Below are positions 16,838 through 23,345 of a stretch of DNA of 23,345 nucleotides, piece after piece; the first letter of the stretch is position 1, and every line of letters begins with the position of its first letter. Below the pieces are notes generated by a model. The model did not search any database and was not told the origin of the DNA. It worked only from the letters and a program-made list of their open reading frames with translations. Origin of the DNA: an uncultured Prevotella sp. (GTDB lineage: Bacteria > Bacteroidota > Bacteroidia > Bacteroidales > Bacteroidaceae); assembly GCA_934256705.1 (NCBI GenBank), contig CAKQPF010000055.1, positions 1 through 23,345 of the forward strand, read 5' to 3'. Both the position numbers and the translations under genes were made by a program.

Positions 16838-16956
16838 CTTTCATAAAAAGAATTAGGTTAGCAGTATTAAAATTTATGATCAGTAGTTAGTTAGTTAGTA
16901 GCTTACATCCAGCAGAGTCAATAGCGATTGACACCTGTTGGATGTTATTTTTTTTT
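16838..16956 (+). ncRNA. Candidate small RNA or attenuated leader upstream of GH2
   Basis: The interval is bounded by a -7 box (16824-16831) and an intrinsic terminator (16905-16956), giving an RNA of about 120 nt. Upstream of the terminator it contains a TTAG tetramer repeat (16888-16899) and a four-codon frame ATG ATC AGT AGT TAG (16876-16890). Because GH2 has its own promoter starting at the T tract, the RNA need not be its leader. It does not match any RNA family I can name. It could be an independent trans-acting RNA or the prematurely ended leader of a longer GH2 transcript. Confidence 0.5.
16905..16956 (+). terminator. Strong intrinsic terminator upstream of the GH2 promoter
   Basis: ACATCCAGCAG (16905-16915) pairs with CTGTTGGATGT (16935-16945) with one G-U pair. 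GTCAAT (16917-16922) pairs with ATTGAC (16927-16932) above a 1x2 internal loop, closed by an AGCG tetraloop. A run of nine T follows at 16948-16956. The T tract exists only on the plus strand. Confidence 0.9.
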
Positions 16957-16984
16957 GCAATGTCAGCATTTTTTATTACTTTTG
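16954..16984 (+). promoter_or_regulatory. GH2 promoter (-33 TTTG, -7 TACTTTTG)
   Basis: TTTG at 16954-16957 and TACTTTTG at 16977-16984 are separated by 19 nt, the spacing known for Bacteroidota promoters. Expected start is near 16991, giving a ~22-nt leader before the ATG at 17013. The -33 box overlaps the T tract of the preceding terminator. Confidence 0.8.
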
Positions 16985-17012
16985 CACCACAAACCAATAA
17001 CACCTAATTATT

Positions 17013-20000
17013 ATGTCCAGACTTTTTTTATGTATTATGTCATTGCTTTCAGCCTCTGTCTGCAATGCAAAGGATGAGGTAACATTCACTGAATGGCACG
17101 ACCTTCAGGTGAATGAAGTGAACAAACTCCCCGTCCACACCGACTTCTTCTCCTTTGATTCGAAGGAGACATCACTCCTTTTCGGTGACTGGAGCGCAAA
17201 GACCAAGTCGCAGAATTTCCTTTCCCTCGACGGAATATGGAAATTCCGCTGGGTGAAAGATGCCGACAAGCGTCCCGAGAACTTCTATCTCACCGACCTC
17301 GACGACTCTTCATGGAGCCAGATTCCTGTGCCTGGATGCTGGGAAATGCACGGATTCGGTGACCCGGAATATGTCAATGTGGGCTTCGCATGGCGTGGTC
17401 ACTTCCAGGGCAGACCGCCAATGGTGCCTTCCAAGGACAACGGTGTGGGCTCATACCGTCGTAAGATCAACATTCCCGACGACTGGAACGGCAAGCAGGT
17501 CATTGCCCATTTCGGCAGTGTGACATCATGTATCTACCTGTATGTCAACGGACAGTTCGTAGGTTACAGTGAGGACAGCAAGGTAGCGAGCGAATTTGAC
17601 ATCACTCCTTATATTAAGAAAGGTGAGAATCTCATCGCTTTCCAGGTATTCAGATGGTGTGATGGCTCCTGGTGTGAGGACCAGGACTTCTGGCGTCTCA
17701 CAGGTATTGCGCGCGAGAACTACCTTTATGCCCGCAATGCTGACTGCTGTCTGGAGGACATACGCGTGACTCCGGACCTCACGAACGGCTATTCTGACGG
17801 CACGCTGCACATTGATGCCAAGGTGAAAGGCAAGGTTTCTGTCTGCTATTCCCTCTATGATGCCGAGGGAAAGATGGTGGCTGAGAAGACCGTGAGCAGC
17901 GTAAAGGGCGGTAATGCCGTGGCTGACATGATGATAGAAAAGCCTAACAAATGGACTGCTGAGACGCCTTATCTCTACACTCTCGTAGCGAAAGTGATGA
18001 CTGCAGGACGCAAACAGTCCGCTGTTTCCGCCACTCCGGTGAAGGTGGGCTTCCGCAAAGTGGAGATCAAGGATGCACAGATGCTCGTCAACGGCAAGCC
18101 TATATTCATCAAAGGCACCAACAGACACGAGATAGACCCTGATGGCGGCTACGTGGTCAGCGTGGAAAGGATGATTCAGGACATCGAAATCATGAAGCGA
18201 CTGAACATCAATGCCGTGCGCACTTGCCACTATCCTGACGACCCGCGCTGGTATGAACTGTGCGACAAATACGGCATCTACCTCGTGGCTGAAGCCAATA
18301 TCGAGGCACATGGCTTCCTCTACGAAAAGCAGCCTGAGACAAGCAAACCTGAGTTTGCCAAGACTTTGATGGAGCGTAACCAGCATAACGTGATGACTTA
18401 CTTCAACCATCCTGCCGTGATAACATGGAGTCTGGGCAACGAGACTGCCAACTGCGACAATTTCATCGCCGCTTACGAATGGATAAAGTCACAGGACAAG
18501 AGCCGTCCGGTGCAGTATGAGCCTGCCGGACAGAAGGGTCCAAACACTGATATCTACTGCCCGATGTACTATCCTGTGGCTGCCTGCGAGGCTTACGCGA
18601 AGAATCCGAACACGAAAATGCCTCTCATACAGTGTGAATACAATCATACCATGGGCAATTCCGGCGGCAATCTCAAGGAATATTGGGACCTCGTGAGGAA
18701 ATATCCTAAGTTCCAGGGCGGTTTCGACTGGGATTTCCAGGACCAGGCTCTTCACCGCAAGCCTCTGAAACCTATGACCATCAATCCTGAAGGCATGACT
18801 TACGACCAGCTGCGCAAGATAGAATACGGCTACGGAGGCGACTATAACGACTATGACCCGAGCGACAACAACTTCAACTGCAACGGCATCATAGGTCCGG
18901 ACCGCCAATGGAACCCTCACGCTTACGAGGTGGCATACCAGTATCAGAACGTATGGGCTACGCTTGCGAAGGGCTATAACGAGGGTGACAGGAAGGTCTC
19001 TGTGGATGTGTTCAACGAGTTCTTCTTCCGCGACCTCTCCAATGTCGGATTGAAATACGTGCTCATTTCCGAAGGCGACACCATTTTCAGCGGTTTCATC
19101 GGTGATTTGAGCGTTGCACCTCAGCAGACTTCCCGCATTGATCTGCCTGTGGATATGGCAAATGCTGATGGCGAAACCTTCCTCAACATCGACTTCGTGC
19201 TCAAGAGCGACGAGCCTCTCATGAAGAAGAATCAGGTGATCGCCTACGCACAGATGAAACTGAAGGATGGCAATCTCAACGCCAAGCACATGATTTCCGA
19301 CTATGATTCATACGCCAAGTCCATCAAGGTGAAATATTCCAACAAGAAGAAGGAGCCGACAGTGAGCCTTTCTTCTGCTAACGCTTCCATCTCTTTCGAC
19401 AGGAATACCGGTCTCATCACCGAGTACAGTGCCTTTGGCAACACATTCCTGAGCAATGGTGCAACGCTGAAGCCTAACTTCTGGCGCGCTCCTACCGACA
19501 ATGATTTCGGTGCAGGTCTGCAGAAGAAGTTCAAGGCATGGAAGGATACGGAGATGTATATCAAGGACTTCAAGGCGGAAAAGGCAAAGAATGACAAGGC
19601 AATCACTGTGACTGCTGTCTATGATTTGCCTGCTGTCAACGCCCAACTGACCCTCTCTTACCATTTCGATGCAGTGACTGGCGAACTGAAAGTGAATCAA
19701 TCTCTGCTGGCAAGCGATACTGCCAAGGTGAGCGATATGTTCAGATTTGGCATGATGATGCAGTTGCCTTACGACATGGATCAGAGCCTCTACTATGGTC
19801 GCGGACCGATAGAGAACTACTCCGACCGCAAGGAATGTATGCGAATAGGTCGCTACATCCAGACTGCTGACGAGCAATACTATCCTTATATGCGTCCGCA
19901 GGAGAGCGGAACGAAGAGCGATATACGCTGGTGGAAGCAGCAATTCCCTGATTTTGCCGGTTTCACCGTCTTCTCAGACAAGCCTTTCTATGCCAGCGCA

Positions 20001-20216
20001 CTCCACTTTGACCTGGACGAACTGGATGATGGCGACAGCAAAGACCAGCGCCATAGCTGCGAACTGAAGAAGTCCAGATACACCAATCTCTATCTCGACA
20101 GCGAGCATTCCGGCGTCGCAGGCGAGAATTCATGGGGTGCTTGGCCATTGCCTAAGTATCGTTTGCATTATGGCAACAAGGCTTTCTCATTCGTAATTGT
20201 ACCGAATGGTAAATAA
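17013..20216 (+). CDS. GH2 beta-galactosidase-like enzyme, secreted
   Basis: A 1067-aa LacZ-type family GH2 retaining exo-hydrolase. Residues 1-19 are a signal peptide (SASVCNA). The sugar-binding domain spans about 40-245 (VPGCWEMHGFGDPEYVN, YVNGQFVGYSEDSK) and the Ig-like domain about 246-348. The barrel begins at KVEIKD, with FIKGTNRHEIDPDGG, NAVRTCHYPDDPRWYELCD, acid/base E477 in WSLGNE and nucleophile E542 in IQCEYNHTMGNS. A beta-galactosidase small-chain domain spans about 790-1060 (NFWRAPTDNDFG, YYGRGPIENYSDR). It lacks a T9SS-like tail, so it is probably periplasmic. Beta-galactosidase is the closest type, but GH2 also includes other exo-activities. It is divergently transcribed from the xylan genes and may remove terminal galactose from complex xylans; that link is inference. 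Confidence 0.93.
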   Translation: MSRLFLCIMSLLSASVCNAKDEVTFTEWHDLQVNEVNKLPVHTDFFSFDSKETSLLFGDWSAKTKSQNFLSLDGIWKFRWVKDADKRPENFYLTDLDDSSWSQIPVPGCWEMHGFGDPEYVNVGFAWRGHFQGRPPMVPSKDNGVGSYRRKINIPDDWNGKQVIAHFGSVTSCIYLYVNGQFVGYSEDSKVASEFDITPYIKKGENLIAFQVFRWCDGSWCEDQDFWRLTGIARENYLYARNADCCLEDIRVTPDLTNGYSDGTLHIDAKVKGKVSVCYSLYDAEGKMVAEKTVSSVKGGNAVADMMIEKPNKWTAETPYLYTLVAKVMTAGRKQSAVSATPVKVGFRKVEIKDAQMLVNGKPIFIKGTNRHEIDPDGGYVVSVERMIQDIEIMKRLNINAVRTCHYPDDPRWYELCDKYGIYLVAEANIEAHGFLYEKQPETSKPEFAKTLMERNQHNVMTYFNHPAVITWSLGNETANCDNFIAAYEWIKSQDKSRPVQYEPAGQKGPNTDIYCPMYYPVAACEAYAKNPNTKMPLIQCEYNHTMGNSGGNLKEYWDLVRKYPKFQGGFDWDFQDQALHRKPLKPMTINPEGMTYDQLRKIEYGYGGDYNDYDPSDNNFNCNGIIGPDRQWNPHAYEVAYQYQNVWATLAKGYNEGDRKVSVDVFNEFFFRDLSNVGLKYVLISEGDTIFSGFIGDLSVAPQQTSRIDLPVDMANADGETFLNIDFVLKSDEPLMKKNQVIAYAQMKLKDGNLNAKHMISDYDSYAKSIKVKYSNKKKEPTVSLSSANASISFDRNTGLITEYSAFGNTFLSNGATLKPNFWRAPTDNDFGAGLQKKFKAWKDTEMYIKDFKAEKAKNDKAITVTAVYDLPAVNAQLTLSYHFDAVTGELKVNQSLLASDTAKVSDMFRFGMMMQLPYDMDQSLYYGRGPIENYSDRKECMRIGRYIQTADEQYYPYMRPQESGTKSDIRWWKQQFPDFAGFTVFSDKPFYASALHFDLDELDDGDSKDQRHSCELKKSRYTNLYLDSEHSGVAGENSWGAWPLPKYRLHYGNKAFSFVIVPNGK

Positions 20217-20229
20217 TGAATGAGACATA

Positions 20230-20296
20230 AAGAATGCGAGTAAGTCTTTTTCATGTTGATAAAAACGCAATATTGAAAAGGCTAACTCGCATTCTT
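20230..20296 (+). terminator. Hairpin downstream of GH2
   Basis: AAGAATGCGAGT (20230-20241) pairs perfectly with ACTCGCATTCTT (20285-20296). Further pairing inside (CTTTTTCA with TGAAAAGG, imperfect) extends the stem. It starts 14 bp after the GH2 stop. No clean T run follows, only a pyrimidine-rich tract, so it may end or protect the transcript. Confidence 0.6.
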
Positions 20297-20318
20297 CATT
20301 CCTCATTCTTCATTCTTC
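20291..20318. repeat. Four tandem ATTCTTC heptamers
   Basis: Copies at 20291, 20298, 20305 and 20312 read ATTCTTC, ATTCCTC, ATTCTTC and ATTCTTC. The first overlaps the right arm of the GH2 hairpin. Confidence 0.85.
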
Positions 20319-20342
20319 ATTTTATATTTTCCCACTTTCCTC

Positions 20343-20373
20343 TTTGTCAAGTCAGAATAAATAAGTACTTTTG
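20343..20373 (+). promoter_or_regulatory. Flippase promoter (-33 TTTG, -7 TACTTTTG)
   Basis: TTTG at 20343-20346 and TACTTTTG at 20366-20373 are 19 nt apart, the same sequences and spacing as the GH2 promoter. Expected start is near 20380, about 20 nt before the ATG. Confidence 0.8.
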
Positions 20374-20399
20374 CACCGATTATTGTTCACAGACATTCA

Positions 20400-21881
20400 A
20401 TGGCAAACTTAAAATCTCTTCTCAAAGATACTGCTATCTACGGAATGAGCAGCATCATAGGCAGGTTTCTCAATTATCTGCTCGTACCTCTCTATACCCA
20501 CGTATTCACCGTCACAAGTGGTGGATACGGCGTGGTAACCAATCTCTATGCCTACGTTGCGCTGATACTCGTCATCCTCACATTCGGCATGGAGACCACT
20601 TTCTTCCGCTTTGCTAACAAGGAAGGCGAGAATCCCCACTGCGTATTCTCCACCTCCATCTTTATGGTGGGCATACTGACAGCCGCTTTTCTTGCAATAA
20701 TCTTCGGTTTCATCGGGGATATCAGCTCTGTTCTCGGCTATCAAGACCATAAGGATTACATCCTGATGATGGCTTGCGTGGTGGCTCTCGACGCTATTCA
20801 GGCGATTCCTTTCTCTTACCTTCGATATAAGAAGAAGGCGATAAAGTTTGCTTCTCTCAAGCTTCTGTTTATCGTCCTGAATATAGGTCTCAACCTTTTC
20901 TTCTTCGTATATCTCAGCAAGACTGACGTCTTCTACGTCTTCTTCCTCAATCTCGTCTGCACAGGACTCATCACTTTCTTCTTCATTCCTGAGTTTGCCC
21001 ACGAGCATGTGGCAGCCCGCGTCTATTGCAAGGAGCATAATGTGCCATTCCAGATTGTGGATTTCGCTCTGCTGAAGCGTATGTTTGGCTATTCATGGCC
21101 TATCCTCGTGCTCGGAATCGCTGGCATCCTCAATCAGACTCTCGACAAGATGATATTCCCACTCGTCTATCCTGACCATCAGAAGGCGATGGAAGAGCTT
21201 GCGATATACGGTGGTTGCGTCAAGATTGCCATGATAATGGCGATGATAACCCAGGCTTTCCGCTACGCTTACGAGCCTATCGTCTTTGCAAAATCAAAGG
21301 ATAGCGACAAGAAGGAATACTACTCTGCCGCAATGAAGTATTTCGTCATCTTCACCCTATTTGCCTTCCTCTGCGTCATAGGCTATATGCCTCTGCTGGA
21401 GCACATCATCGGTGGCAGCTACCATGAGGGACTTCGCGTCGTGCCTATCGTGATGGCGGCAGAGATTATGATGGGTATCTATTTCAATCTCTCGTTCTGG
21501 TACAAACTCATCGACAAGACCATATACGGCGCTTGGTTCTCTGCAGCCGGCTGTCTCGTACTCGTTTTGGTCAATATCATCTTCATTCCGGAGTATAGTT
21601 ACATGGCTTGCGCATGGGGTGGCGTTGCCGGCTACGGCACGGCGATGGTGCTTTCCTACGTCATCGGACAGCGGAAATACCCTATCAACTATCACGTCAG
21701 CCGCATCCTGCTCTATGTCTGCGCCACGGCAGCCCTCTATTGCGTGATGCAGTTCGGCACGTCCTCGCTCTCTGCTCTCCCTCAGATGGGCATCAACACC
21801 GTGCTTATCATCCTCTATCTGGCAATGGTAGTGAAGCTCGACCTGCCTCTCTCCTCTATATTAAAGAGGAGAAGGAGATAA
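20400..21881 (+). CDS. Polysaccharide flippase (MOP superfamily, Wzx-like)
   Basis: A 493-aa integral membrane protein with about 12-14 hydrophobic segments. It opens with LLKDTAIYGMSSIIGRFLNYLLVPLYT, split here as DTAIYGMSSIIGRF and LVPLYT, the typical first helix of oligosaccharide flippases. This is followed by GGYGVVTNLYAY and GMETTFFRF, and mid-protein by GYSWPILVLGIAG and NQTLDKM. Family members move undecaprenyl-linked oligosaccharides or lipid II across the inner membrane for capsule, O-antigen or peptidoglycan synthesis; the cargo cannot be read from the sequence. The C-terminus ends in a basic run (LKRRRR). It has its own promoter and no capsule genes nearby, and probably serves a housekeeping envelope role, not xylan use. 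Confidence 0.88.
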   Translation: MANLKSLLKDTAIYGMSSIIGRFLNYLLVPLYTHVFTVTSGGYGVVTNLYAYVALILVILTFGMETTFFRFANKEGENPHCVFSTSIFMVGILTAAFLAIIFGFIGDISSVLGYQDHKDYILMMACVVALDAIQAIPFSYLRYKKKAIKFASLKLLFIVLNIGLNLFFFVYLSKTDVFYVFFLNLVCTGLITFFFIPEFAHEHVAARVYCKEHNVPFQIVDFALLKRMFGYSWPILVLGIAGILNQTLDKMIFPLVYPDHQKAMEELAIYGGCVKIAMIMAMITQAFRYAYEPIVFAKSKDSDKKEYYSAAMKYFVIFTLFAFLCVIGYMPLLEHIIGGSYHEGLRVVPIVMAAEIMMGIYFNLSFWYKLIDKTIYGAWFSAAGCLVLVLVNIIFIPEYSYMACAWGGVAGYGTAMVLSYVIGQRKYPINYHVSRILLYVCATAALYCVMQFGTSSLSALPQMGINTVLIILYLAMVVKLDLPLSSILKRRRR

Positions 21882-21884
21882 TTA

Positions 21885-21969
21885 TGTTGTTTGGTTGTTT
21901 TGTGGTTTAGTTGTTTTGTTGATTGCAACAGCGAAACAAACAACTAAACCACAAAACAACAAAACAACA
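21885..21969. repeat. Long AT-rich hairpin of AACAAAAC words after the flippase gene
   Basis: Arms 21885-21916 and 21938-21969 pair over 32 bp with a single mismatch around a 21-nt loop. Beyond the right arm the octamer AAAACAAC continues in tandem to about 21980. The left arm contains GTTTAGTTGTTT, also present in the left arm of the hairpin at 4482-4543. It starts 4 bp after the flippase stop and may act as a terminator or mRNA-stabilising structure. Confidence 0.8.
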
Positions 21970-21986
21970 AAACAACAAAACAGCCC

Positions 21987-22011
21987 CTGTGTCCGCCGCG
22001 TTACCGGCGGA
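21987..22011. repeat. GC-rich element, inverted relative to 4154-4189
   Basis: CCGCGTTACCGG (21996-22007) is the reverse complement of 4154-4165, and CTGTGT (21987-21992) matches the ACACAG at 4169-4174 with the same 3-nt gap. TCCGCC (21992-21997) and GGCGGA (22006-22011) also form a 6-bp stem. It directly follows the octamer-repeat hairpin. Confidence 0.7.
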
Positions 22012-22053
22012 TATGAGCAGCAACACAATAATAGCAAAACAGGATAACAGAAT

Positions 22054-22950
22054 ATGAAATTCACAATCAGCGCGCTCCTCTTAGCGCATTTATGTATGCT
22101 CCTGGCAGAGATGTGCTGGGGCGTTATGGCACCTCTCGGCAAGGACGCCATGACTCATGGCATCACAGGCATTGACATGGTGGCGTTCCGCACCATCGGC
22201 GGTGCCCTCTGCTTCTGGCTCACCTCCTTCTTCACGGGCAACCATGAGCACGTGGCAAAGCGTGACCTCGGACTCTTCTTCGTGGCTGCCATCCTCGGCA
22301 TAGTGACAAACCAGTGCTGCTACACCATAGGTCTGAGCCTCACCTCGCCTATCAATGCCAGTATCGTGACCACCTCAATGCCGATTTTCACCCTTCTCAT
22401 CGGCATCCTCTTCATGGGAGAACGCCTCACATGGCGCAAGACATTGGGCATTGCCTGCGGTGTCAGCGGTGCGTTGGCGCTCATCCTCTGCAGCGCCGGA
22501 ACCAGCGGTATGCAGGACGGTAACATCTTCGGCGACCTGCTCTGCATGACTGCCCAGTTCTCTTTCGCCTGCTATCTCGCCCTCTTCCGCGGACTTATCA
22601 CGCGCTACAACACCATCACCTGCATGAAGTGGATGTTCCTCTTCTCCGCCATAGTGACCGTCCCTGTAGCCACTCCGTCGCTTATCGTGATGCCATGGGG
22701 CGACATCGAGCCTCGCCATTGGATAGAGACCGGCTTCATAGTCTTCGGTGCTACATACATAGCCTATATCCTCATGATGCGCGGACAGAAGAAACTCACT
22801 CCTACTCAGGTGAGCGTATATAATTATGTGCAACCTGTAGTGAGCACCATCGTCTCACTCTTCTGCGGCATTGCCACGCTCGGATGGATGCAGGGCGTAG
22901 CTGTCGCTCTCGTCTTCGTGGGTGTCCGTCTGGTGGCAAGAAAGAAGTAA
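22054..22950 (+). CDS. EamA/DMT-family transporter
   Basis: A 298-aa inner-membrane protein with about ten hydrophobic segments arranged as two EamA repeats. The first includes LLAEMCWGVMAPLGKDAM and FRTIGGAL, then NQCCYTIGLSLTSPINASI and GERLTWRKTLGIACGVSGAL. The second includes GDLLCMTAQFSFACY and ends ATYIAYILMM, VYNYVQPVVSTIVS and GVALVFVGV. Drug/metabolite transporters of this type export small molecules such as amino acids or nucleobases; the substrate is unknown. The ATG at 22054 follows a 172-bp gap full of repeats. No promoter box was seen, so read-through from the flippase gene is possible. No link to xylan is apparent. Confidence 0.9.
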   Translation: MKFTISALLLAHLCMLLAEMCWGVMAPLGKDAMTHGITGIDMVAFRTIGGALCFWLTSFFTGNHEHVAKRDLGLFFVAAILGIVTNQCCYTIGLSLTSPINASIVTTSMPIFTLLIGILFMGERLTWRKTLGIACGVSGALALILCSAGTSGMQDGNIFGDLLCMTAQFSFACYLALFRGLITRYNTITCMKWMFLFSAIVTVPVATPSLIVMPWGDIEPRHWIETGFIVFGATYIAYILMMRGQKKLTPTQVSVYNYVQPVVSTIVSLFCGIATLGWMQGVAVALVFVGVRLVARKK

Positions 22951-23345
22951 CCAAGGGCTTTCCACCCTTCTTATAGTGCAAGACTGTCTGGCTGAAACGG
23001 CAAGGCAATGACGAAATTGTCCTATTTTTCCGTTGTCAGCATAAGGCAAGAAACCACTCACATAACAAATTGATATTCAATACATTGCAAAAGCATAGTT
23101 TTTAGGCTGTAAAAGCATAGATATTACCGCCTAAAAACTATGCTTTTACCGTCCAATATCTATGCTTTTGCAGCGTGAAAGCTTAGCCCTCGCAAAACGA
23201 TAACATAGTTTTTCTTGTTTTGTCCCATTTTTCCCTTATTCACATATCATGGAAGGCGAAATGCCAAAGAATAACTACAAATACATGTCTTTTTTGCATT
23301 TTTTTCACCGCATCCTTCGCTTTTGCAAAAAAAATCCTTATCTTT
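22951..23345. other. Gene-free right end with a repeat copy
   Basis: These 395 bp have no credible open frame. They hold copy B of the ~228-bp repeat (23010-23237); the remaining ~108 bp are AT-rich with homopolymer T and A tracts. The next gene starts beyond the window. Confidence 0.7.
23010..23237. repeat. Dispersed ~228-bp intergenic repeat, copy B
   Basis: Gap-free partner of 4231-4458. The core (23085-23192) contains four arms in order: X, AAAAGCATAGTTTTTAGGC (23089-23107); Y, AAAAGCATAGATATT (23112-23126); X', GCCTAAAAACTATGCTTTT (23129-23147), the exact complement of X; and Y', AATATCTATGCTTTT (23155-23169), the exact complement of Y. The order X-Y-X'-Y' is interlocked and not nested. 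AAATTG, TTTTTCCGTT and CCATTTTTCC anchors lie at the same distances as in copy A. Confidence 0.85.

Larger units (their letters stand above)
16585..17012. other. Divergent control region between the 1301-aa gene and GH2
   Basis: These 428 bp contain the minus-strand promoter of the 1301-aa gene, a first plus-strand promoter (16824-16831), a candidate small RNA ending in an intrinsic terminator (16905-16956), and a second plus-strand promoter for GH2 (16954-16984). An open frame at 16639-16890 lacks any protein-like character and is not called. Confidence 0.75.

Noticed and set aside
16639..16890. 83-aa plus-strand open frame in the divergent control region
   Set aside because: It crosses the minus-strand promoter and the small-RNA promoter and has no domain. 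Its last codons are only the four-codon frame noted elsewhere.
17526..19943. Minus-strand open frames of 294, 266 and 211 aa inside GH2
   Set aside because: All are antisense to an intact GH2 gene with both catalytic glutamates, and none has a domain or start context of its own.
20400..22950. Flippase and transporter as part of the xylan locus
   Set aside because: The flippase has its own promoter, no capsule or xylan genes adjoin them, and their families have no known role in xylan uptake.
23085..23192. Possible CRISPR-like array
   Set aside because: The words are short, vary in orientation and lack uniform spacers; there are no cas genes.
23339..23345. TATCTTT at the right edge as a promoter -7 box for the next gene
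   Set aside because: The box is cut by the window end, and the nearest TTTG (23322-23325) is only 13 nt upstream, too close to be its -33 box.

Overview
The window looks like chromosomal DNA of a gut or rumen Bacteroidales bacterium, most likely Prevotella/Segatella-like. The evidence is: Bacteroidota-type promoters (a TAnnTTTG -7 box, twice paired with a TTTG -33 box at exactly 19 nt), no obvious Shine-Dalgarno sites, an estimated GC content in the high 40s, glycoside hydrolases typical of this phylum, and C-terminal tails resembling type IX secretion (T9SS) sorting domains ending in basic residues.

Left arm (1-16584, all minus strand, transcribed right to left): a 1301-aa multidomain secreted protein, a 560-aa secreted probable glycan-binding protein, a GH115 alpha-glucuronidase, a GH98 endo-hydrolase (probably endo-xylanase here), a GH5 endo-hydrolase and a GH51 alpha-L-arabinofuranosidase. 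Together they match the activities needed for decorated glucuronoarabinoxylan: GH98 and GH5 would cut the backbone, GH115 would remove (methyl)glucuronic acid and GH51 would remove arabinose. The GH5, GH98, 560-aa and 1301-aa proteins carry T9SS-like tails; GH115, GH51 and GH2 do not. This suggests a split between cell-surface/secreted and periplasmic steps. No SusC/SusD pair or regulator lies in the window. Downstream of GH51, two hairpins are followed by what appears to be the 5' end of a group II intron running off the left edge.

The divergent region 16585-17012 separates this arm from plus-strand genes. It holds a minus-strand promoter, a plus-strand promoter followed about 75 bp later by a strong intrinsic terminator (a candidate ~120-nt small RNA or attenuated leader), and then a second promoter for a GH2 beta-galactosidase-like enzyme. 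After GH2 come a MOP-superfamily polysaccharide flippase with its own promoter and an EamA/DMT transporter; these are probably unrelated to xylan use.

The intergenic DNA is unusually structured. Two segments of about 228 bp (4231-4458 and 23010-23237) align without gaps and contain a four-arm block of AAAAGCATAG/CTATGCTTTT words. Pairing partners differ between the copies: interlocked X-Y-X'-Y' in one, a local hairpin in the other. Two AACAAAAC-rich long hairpins and a GC-rich CCGGTAACGCGG element also recur. These dispersed intergenic elements, the small-RNA candidate and a binding-like module shared by GH98 and the 1301-aa protein are the most interesting observations.
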